Source: Posidonia oceanica (lineage: Eukaryota; Streptophyta; Magnoliopsida; Alismatales; Posidoniaceae). From it: a stretch of 64,000 nt of DNA. Of this stretch, positions 57,001 through 64,000 are shown piece after piece. Under the pieces are notes generated by a model, which saw nothing but the letters and a program-made list of their open reading frames with translations, was not told the DNA's origin and ran no database searches. The DNA lies in NCBI GenBank assembly GCA_037176725.1, contig JAZBRS010000020.1, forward strand, positions 87,118,001 through 87,182,000, read 5' to 3'. A program made the position numbers and the translations under genes. Each line of letters starts with the position of its first letter. Position 1 is the stretch's first letter.

Positions 57001-59885
57001 CGTTCCAGGCCACGTCGTCCTCTGCCGATCGCCGCCCTGCCCTCGCCAGCTCCGGGAGCATCTCCCCCGTCGTTCAGCGCCTCCTCAGCCCCTCGTGCCG
57101 GCGGCCACAAGTCCTGATATCTCCCTGCTACAGTGTTTGTCGCCGCCGGCATCACTGTTCATTTATTTTGTTTTCTTAGCATAGTTTCTTGCGAATATTG
57201 CATGCTAGGGTTAAGTTTCTTTATTTTTGTATTCTGGTCCTTCCATCATTTCAGTTGCTTTGTTTTAAATTTAAAACCATGCTAAATTGCACAAAACATC
57301 TGTATTTTTCTGCATTTGCTTTTCAGTCCTTCCACTGTGCGTTTCAGTTATAAATTTTTATGCTTTAATCCCTCTGCTTTCTATTATTACAGTTAGGTCC
57401 TGTTTTAAAATCAGTCTATTTAATTGCATGCATTTTACCATATCAAATTGCATGCTGGGCCCCTCTGTTTTTTCATATTTACTAGCTGATCCTCTGCACT
57501 GTAGAAACCTAGGTTTTATTTCTTCATTTTGCATATTGCATTGCATACTACACCCCCTGTTTCTCCATATTTGCATCTGGGTCCATTTTAAATGGACAGT
57601 AACCTTCTGGCATGCATATTAGCTTAATACATTGCATTTTCAACCCTGCATCTTTTAAAAATTGCATGTCAGTCCCCAGACCATGATTTCAGAGTATATT
57701 TCCCATATGAAATTGCATTTTCAGACCCTGCATGATTTGAAAATCACACATAGGTCCCTGTACCTTTTAAAAATTATGTGAAAAGACTGTTTTACCCCTA
57801 AGTTGCATTTTAACTCCCATGTTTGCAAAAATTGCATGTAAACCCTCCATTTGCATTCCCGGACTCCCTAGAACCCCTGTTTTCTGGAAAATTCGCTTTT
57901 TAGCCCTTTCTTTTTCAAAAAACGCTTTTAAACCCCCGTTCTTTCCAAATGGCTTTTCCTTGTCTTCTCTGGCTTTGCATTGCATTCCGCATCCATTTAA
58001 TCTTGCATTTAAGCTCCCCTTTGCATACACCAAGCACTTCTAACTCCCCTTCACTTGGGAGACCTTTAGCACACCCCTAGGACCTCCTGAACACTTAGAT
58101 CTGTTCTCCTCTTCTGTTTTGGCCCTTCCGCTCCGAAGTTGCGATATCTTTCAATCCGACCGTCGGATCTCCTCAAGTAAGCTGCCCAGGTGACCGCAGC
58201 GAAGCGCTCTTCAGCATGGACCAAACAGATCTCCGATCAGACTCTCGGATCTCCAGGTATATCTTCCTGAACTTCTGCACTGCATTCATTTTGCATGCCA
58301 TTTGCACCGTTTTGCGTGTCTTTTAGTTGTTCGCCTCGTTTCGCGTGTTTTCATGTTTTATCGCTCCGTTTTGCGCGCCACTTCTCTGTCTTGCACTGTT
58401 TTGCGTGCCTTTTAGTTTTCTCGCCCCGTTTTGCGTGTTTTCTTGTTTTTCTCGCTCCGTTTTGCGCGCCACTTCTCCGCCTTGCACCGTTTGCGTGCCT
58501 TTTAGTTTTCTCGCCCCGTTTTGCGTGTTTCCTTGTTTTTCTCGCTCCGTTTTGCGCGCCACTTCTCTGTCTTGCACCGTTTTGCGTGCCTTTTAGTTTT
58601 CTCGCCTCGTTTTGCGTGTTTTCTTGTTTTTCTCGCTCCGTTTTGCACGCCACTTCTCCGCCTTGCACCGTTTTGCGTGCCTTTTAGTTTTCTCGCCCCG
58701 TTTTGCGTGTTTCCTTGTTTTTCTCGCTCCGTTTTGCACGCCACTTCTCTGTCTTGCACCGTTTTGCGTGCTTTTAGTTTTCTCGCCTCGTTTTGCGTGT
58801 TTTCTTGTTTTTCTCGCTCCATTTTGCGGGCCTTTTGGTTTTTGCCTTGTTTTGCGTGTTTTCATGCTTTCTCGCTCCGTTTCGCGTGACCTTTAGTTTC
58901 TTCGCCTCGTTTTGCGCGCAGTCTTGCTTTTCCTCTCCGTTTCGCGTGTCTTCATGTTTTCTTGCCTCGTTTTGCGTGCAGTCAGGTTTCCCCGCACCGT
59001 TTTGCGTACCCTTTCGTTTTCTCGTCTCGTCTTGCGTGTCCTGGTTTTTCTTACCCAGTTTTGCGCCCTTCTTTCGTTTTCTCGCACGGTTTCGCGTCCT
59101 TGTTCCGTTCCCTGCATCATTTTGCATGTCAGCCCTGTCCTCGCATCTTTTGCATACTTGTTTTGTTCCTCGCACTGTTTTACGCCGTTTTCCCTTGCAT
59201 GTCGATCGCATTGCATGGTTTTCTCGCTGTTTCGTTTCTTCGCCTGCATTTGCATATGGGGCGATGATGCTTACTGTCCGGAGTTCTCACGAGCCAGGTT
59301 TCGCCCGGTTCGGAACACGGACAGCGTTGCTGAGCGCTTAGATTGCACGTTTACTTTCTTGCATTGTCTTTCATCACTTAGAGCACACCTTTGAGCATTT
59401 AGATAGGCATTCATTGGCACTTAGGCATTCAAAGTCTGCATTTCCCTGCATATGCGAGCGTAAGCCTAGAAAGACCGATTCTCGGGCGTGTCGGGGGTGC
59501 CTAACACCTTCCCCGCGCGTAACAGGAGTCCTTACCCTCTCTTGGCCCGCAATGACCATATTGCCCTTGCCCTAGGCACGAGTCACCTCATTTGCATTCA
59601 TTTGCATCTTATTTCTTCTGCATTGCCTTGCATTGCATTTTTTGCTCGGTTTTGCGTGATTATCCACGCATTTCCTCGGTTTTCCTCGTCTTCCGATTTA
59701 ATAGACTTGGTGGCGACTCCGATTTTGTCTTATCTTCTTCTTTTCTTTCCCTTTTTCCCCCTTTTAAATGTTTTCGAGTTAGGTCTTCCTTCTCAGATAT
59801 AGCCGCTTATAGTGAGCCTGATTCCGATCGGTGCACGCGAGCTTTGGCATCGTGCATGGACGATCCGAACACCGGGATTACTACA
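54047..59885 (+). mobile_element. 3' LTR of the Ogre-like element
   Basis: Near-identical to 32799-38699 over its length. Differences I noted in the first 270 bp are four transitions. The main length difference lies in the CGTTTTGCGTG array. Confidence 0.93.
58300..58890 (+). repeat. CGTTTTGCGTG tandem array in the 3' LTR
   Basis: Same array as 37055-37700, with one early unit pair (TTTTGCGTGCCCTTTAG to CGTTTCGCGTG) absent and a few point changes. Confidence 0.9.
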
Positions 59886-59890
59886 GGTAC
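59886..59890. repeat. Right target-site duplication GGTAC
   Basis: An exact copy of 32794-32798. Joining the flanks restores a sequence rich in GGAATGGAAT-like motifs, as found near MITE ends. Confidence 0.95.
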
Positions 59891-60562
59891 GCATTCAAAA
59901 AATAGAATGGAATTGACAGACAACACATTTCCATTGTTTGGTACATAAGAATAAAATCAGAATGAAATGCAACATAACACTACTTCTTCTTGGTTGTCTG
60001 ATGTGGATATGGCTAAATTGGATGATGGATTTTCTAGATCTCACTTGAAGCCTTTTGGAGGCATAGGAAAGCGGCGACTGGAGGAGCACAGTTGTTGGAG
60101 GAGCACAAGGAGCATGTCAGAGTAGCATGTCTTAGGGAGGAGGGCGGAGGCATCGGAAAACCACAGGAGGGGTGGAGGGTGGAGGTGCAGGAGGAGGATC
60201 ACGGGAGGAGAGGAGGAGGGTGGAGGCACAAGAGGAGGACCACGGGAGGGTAGGAGGAGGGTGGAGGCATAGGAGGAAGCCACTAGAGGAGCACGACTTG
60301 GGGACGAGGAGGGTGGAGGCATTGGAGGACCATGAGAGGGGCAGAGGAGGGTGGAGGTGCAAGAGGAGGACTACAAGAAGGAGGAGGAGGGTGAAGGCGT
60401 AGGAGGAGGACCACAGGAGAGGAGTGTGGAGGCCATTTTTTTCGCAATGGAATAGGAATCAAATTCCTTGCGTATCATTAAGGAATCAAATTCTCATGTT
60501 GAGTGGGAATTTTATTCCCAAGGGAATGGCTATTCTCACCCTATTTTTATATCAAATGTAGG
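59891..60562. repeat. Flanking DNA with a GGAGG-rich minisatellite
   Basis: 60100-60430 consists of degenerate AGGAGGAGGGTGGAGGC units. To either side are GGAATAGGAATCAAATTCC-like inverted motifs (60450-60530) that could belong to a MITE or Harbinger-type remnant. No transposase sequence is visible. Confidence 0.5.
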
Positions 60563-63438
60563 TGTAGACACCCCGATTTTGCGGTAATCTGCTAACAGAC
60601 TCCTCCAAAAGATTCGATCTGGCCGCTCTAGGAAGCTCTCCCACACCTCCAACCACCCAAAATCCACTCCCAAGCATCAATTCAACCCTTGGTTTAAACA
60701 GTCAAACTTTAGCCAAAGATCCACTAAAACAAACCTCATACTGGATCAAGCACAATCAACTAGCGTGAGTCACCAGCGTGTGTCTCAGGTGCACCTTCCG
60801 AGCATAGGTCACAGGCGTAGTTTGCCTACGCGGTGCTCTGTCCCAGTTTCACTACAAAGGGGTAAACTTGTCTTATCACTTATGGACGTGAATTTCGAGC
60901 CTTATCATTGGCTCTTACGAATCTGATGATATTGTTTGATATGTTTGGACCATCATACCCCCTTTCATACACACAAAGCTCAATCAAATCCTTTAAATCC
61001 AATCCCAGCCTTTCATCTTACACCATCTTTTCATCCAATGGCTATTAACAGCCACAACACCAATAAAACACCCACGTCTACCCATGACGAGGGGCTTCTT
61101 CGTCTTCGACTGTTTGGGCTCCTTCTTCAGCTCTCTTCTCAACTCCTTCTACTCTCCCTCTTCCTCTCCTCATGACCTGAGTGACCAGAACCGTGAGCAA
61201 GAGTGAGAAAGAGAGAGTACCTTGAGCAAGTGAGAGCCACCTCCACATCCGGTCCTCCATCGCAAACCATCCACACCCTCACGCCAGCCCGTCACAGCCT
61301 GGAGTCATGCCCCAGCACGACCAAAATAGCATCAACTACCCAAACGATATTTAAACAATCATTAAATAAATAAACATTCAATTACATTTGAGAATAAATT
61401 TAAATCTTTTACAAAACTATTACAAGACTCTTAGAAAACTCATAAAAGACTCCCAAGATCCCTAGTGTGCGGCTACGTGGCTCCTAAACATGCACCAGGC
61501 TGGACTGTACCTCGACCCTGCACCTGAAAATCAAAACACAAAACATGTGTGAGTGACATCTAAGTCACCCAATACATGCCACCCAAAACCACGGCAAACG
61601 GAAGCAAAAATATCAACTAGGGCAATAAAAATCCAAAAACCATCATAAACCACGGTAATCCATGCTATTTAAAAGCATAACATTCATTTTATGAAAACCA
61701 CATGCTTTTATAAAGCTATCCACATTTTCTACAAAAATATGCATTCTCAAATCCATCACAAATCCATCTCAAATCCACACTCACACACACATCGATTCCA
61801 AATCAAATCGAACACCCTGGCCATAGGTGAACGACACTAGCCACAAGCAGTTGCTGTTGACACACGCAACTCTCAACTGCAATGCCGCGGAAGACTACCC
61901 TGTGTGGGACAACAATCCGCCCTGGGAACTCAGCTCTCAATTTATATCATGATCATTTCCATGATCAACATCATAATCAACACGGGATTACGTACTCTGA
62001 CGCCCCTTAGTGCCCAAGCGTCTGGGGACTCTAACCCCAGCCCTAGCCAGCATCGACATAGAGGGTAATCCGTCTGTTTCAATGGGTCCTGCTATACTGC
62101 TAACCTCACCCTAAGCTATCTGACTCTCGAACCATCGAGTGTATTCAAACACCCCTCTCTACCAGTCAGAAGCTTCGGTTTATTGGTCCTTCTAAAACCA
62201 CGGAAACCATTTCCAAACTCTTTCCACAAACATGCATTTCTTTTCCAAAATCTTTTGAAAATCTTTTCAAAATCATTTCTCATAATCCACAAATCTCACA
62301 TTTCTTCAAAACATCCATAAAACCATCTCAAATCATAGTAAATCTAGATGCATTGAAAACCCAAGTCTTTCTTCTTTGGAAACCATTTTATCCCTGATTT
62401 GGAAGACCAAAATCCACTGGTCGATCGAAATCTAGGTCTAAGTTCAGATTTCAGACCTAAAACGAAATACCAAAATTTCCTCCAGTCGACCAAAATTCCC
62501 TGATTCAGAAGATCAAAATCTACTGGTCAACCGTTTTTGAGTCCTGGGTACAAACTTGACAGCCAAACCGAAATGGAGCCGGTGTACCGATTTCCTATAG
62601 AAATCGGTATACCGTTCGAAAACGGTGTACCATTTTGGGCGATTTCTGAAAATAAAAACAGTAACCAAAACAAATCGCCCGAACATGAAACCTCGATTGA
62701 TTCCACCACAAGAATCCACAACTCACAAGTAAATACCAAAATCAAAGCCATGCTCGTGGTCTACACTTTAGCACAAAAATCAAACCATTCCATGCATTAT
62801 ACATCAAGATATAAAATCACAAAGCTTAGAGGTTCAAATAAAATCCATTTTCATTCAATCCACATTTCTATCAAAACCATTCAAAACCAAATAAAATCCC
62901 ACAATTATCATGGCATGGATTCTAGGAAGAAATCGAGGGGGAGGACACTCACCACTCTGGCGAAGTCTTCTCCTCCAACTCCGGCCTCCGGGGAGCAACT
63001 CCGCCTCCACAGGCCGCTGGGCACAAGACCACCTCTCTGGCTTGCCTTCGCTCCTCCTCCAAGCACCGCCCTCTCCTCCTCTTCCACCTCCAACTGCCAG
63101 CAATCCACAAGGGCGGTAGCAGTTGATGGTGGTGGTGGAAGAAAATGAGGAAGAAAAGAAAGATGGGAAAGAAGAAAGGGAAAGAGGGCACGTGTGGGGG
63201 GAGAAAATGAGAAAATTGCATTTCCCTCCCTCTCTTTCCACAAATCTTAAACAAGCCCCCAACTTCCTTGCACTCATGCCCCTACTTTCTCTCGGCCAAA
63301 CCACGCAACTCTGAGGAGTCAGAAACAAAACCACTAGAGACACATAAACACCAACACACCACAAACAACAGGGAATGATTTTCCAAAAATAATTAACTCA
63401 AATTATATTATGGAAAATCAGGATATTATATTCTAACA
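60563..63438 (-). mobile_element. 3' LTR of a minus-strand chromovirus (Tekay/Del type)
   Basis: The minus strand starts TGTTAGAATATAATATCC at 63438, just after the pol end and a GAGGACGAAATTTC motif typical of the pol-to-LTR junction in this clade. It ends AATCGGGGTGTCTACA at 60563. The length of 2876 bp fits the clade. The left boundary is inferred from the CA end alone because the partner LTR lies outside the window. 61330-63400 is A/C-rich with no gene. Confidence 0.6.
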
Positions 63439-63472
63439 CCCGTAAAAGAAATTTCGTCCTCAAAATTCACAG

Positions 63473-64000
63473 CTAATGGAACAAATAAGGGTATCTAGAA
63501 TACATATCTGCTTCCCGCTCCCAAGTGGCTTCATCCACACCATGGTGCTGCCACTGAACCAGTACTAAAGGAATAACCTTGTTCCTGAGAACCTGCTCCT
63601 TACGATCTAGAATCTGAACAGCGTTCTCCTCCATGGACAAGTCTTGATGCAGTCCTTCTGGTTGTACTGGTAAGATCTGGGAAACATCAGCAACACACTT
63701 CACCAACATCAACACATGGAAGACGCTATGCACTCCTGAGAGCTCTGGAGGCAAATCCAACTTGTAAGCCACCTCACCAACTCTTCTAGCAATCTCATAG
63801 GGGCCAATATACCAAGGGCTCAGCTTACCTCGCTTCCCAAACCTTGCAACCCCTTTAGTTAGTGACACCTTCAGGAAAACGAAGTCTCCTACCTTGAATT
63901 CCAAAGGCCTTCGCCTCCTGTCTGCATAGCTCTTCTACCTACTCTGTGCAGTCAACAATCTCTTCCTGATCAGGTCCACTTTCTCTTGGTATTACTGCAC
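63473..64000 (-). pseudogene. C-terminal end of chromovirus pol (integrase tail with chromodomain)
   Basis: The frame continues beyond the right edge. Visible on the minus strand: the integrase C-terminal part (LEFKVGDFVFLKVSLTKG, KLSPWYIGPYEI, YKLDLPPELSGVHSVFHV) and a chromodomain (VQILDRKEQVLRNK, VLVQWQHHGVDEATWE), with the stop at 63473. In chromoviruses this domain directs integration to modified chromatin. In-frame TAG at 63935 and TAA at 63992 break the copy. Both lie where related proteins have other residues, and each is one C-to-T change from Gln. Confidence 0.85.

Larger units (their letters stand above)
32799..59885 (+). mobile_element. Complete 27-kb Ogre-like (Tat lineage) LTR retrotransposon
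   Basis: Two near-identical LTRs of 5901 and 5839 bp, TG...CA ends, the perfect TSD GGTAC, PBS and polypurine tract delimit a single insertion. Order: 5' LTR, PBS, leader, gag, pro-RT-RNaseH-aRNaseH-integrase in one frame, an extra ORF, a minisatellite-rich 3' UTR, PPT, 3' LTR. The dual RNase H, the tRNA-Arg PBS, the G-patch after protease and the giant LTRs are hallmarks of Tat/Ogre elements. Three in-frame stops make this copy non-autonomous. The few differences between LTRs are mostly transitions, plus one missing array unit, so the insertion is recent. The LTRs fit the same superfamily as the LTR at 426-3985. Confidence 0.93.

Overview
The window is nuclear DNA of a flowering plant. It is dominated by nested LTR retrotransposons set in AT-rich intergenic DNA, with one clearly intact host gene: an intronless MYC-type bHLH transcription factor (29336-30733, minus). 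The GC-rich coding sequence of that gene leans slightly towards a monocot, but the sequence does not settle the species.

Layout. 1-7784 is a nest of Tat-lineage Ty3/gypsy LTRs: a minus-strand Ogre-like 5' LTR (426-3985) with its primer binding site (PBS), the end of a plus-strand LTR (3986-4290), another minus-strand LTR (about 4578-5929), and tandem-repeat-rich 3' UTR-like DNA. 7785-17499 is a complete minus-strand, gag-only (TR-GAG type) element with matching LTRs and the target-site duplication (TSD) GAAGT. 17500-25178 is old LTR debris and AT-rich DNA. 25179-26860 is a truncated minus-strand Ty1/copia element (gag remnant, PBS, LTR). 29336-30733 is the bHLH gene. 31495-32577 holds a decayed plant-transposon-associated gene split by a tRNA-like SINE.

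32799-59885 is a 27-kb Ogre-like element on the plus strand with 5.9-kb near-identical LTRs, the perfect TSD GGTAC, a tRNA-Arg-type PBS, gag, a single-frame pro-RT-RNaseH-RNaseH-integrase region carrying three in-frame stops, an extra 400-codon ORF downstream of integrase (DUF7745 / plant-mobile-domain-like), and a 3' UTR built of several minisatellite families. The window ends in the 3' LTR and chromodomain-encoding pol end of a minus-strand chromovirus (Tekay/Del type).

What stands out: (i) a recurring dyad architecture (half-site, 18-bp perfect palindrome, half-site, about 60 bp overall) repeated through the minus-strand LTR at the left and echoed with a different sequence in the neighbouring LTR; (ii) the extra ORF in the env position of the giant element; (iii) a gag-only element whose reading frame is interrupted almost only by TAG; (iv) every in-frame stop I could locate in four elements can be explained by one C-to-T (or G-to-A) change; (v) PBS-like motifs repeated around the 5' LTR/leader junction. 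All calls come from reading the sequence; no alignment or database search was run.
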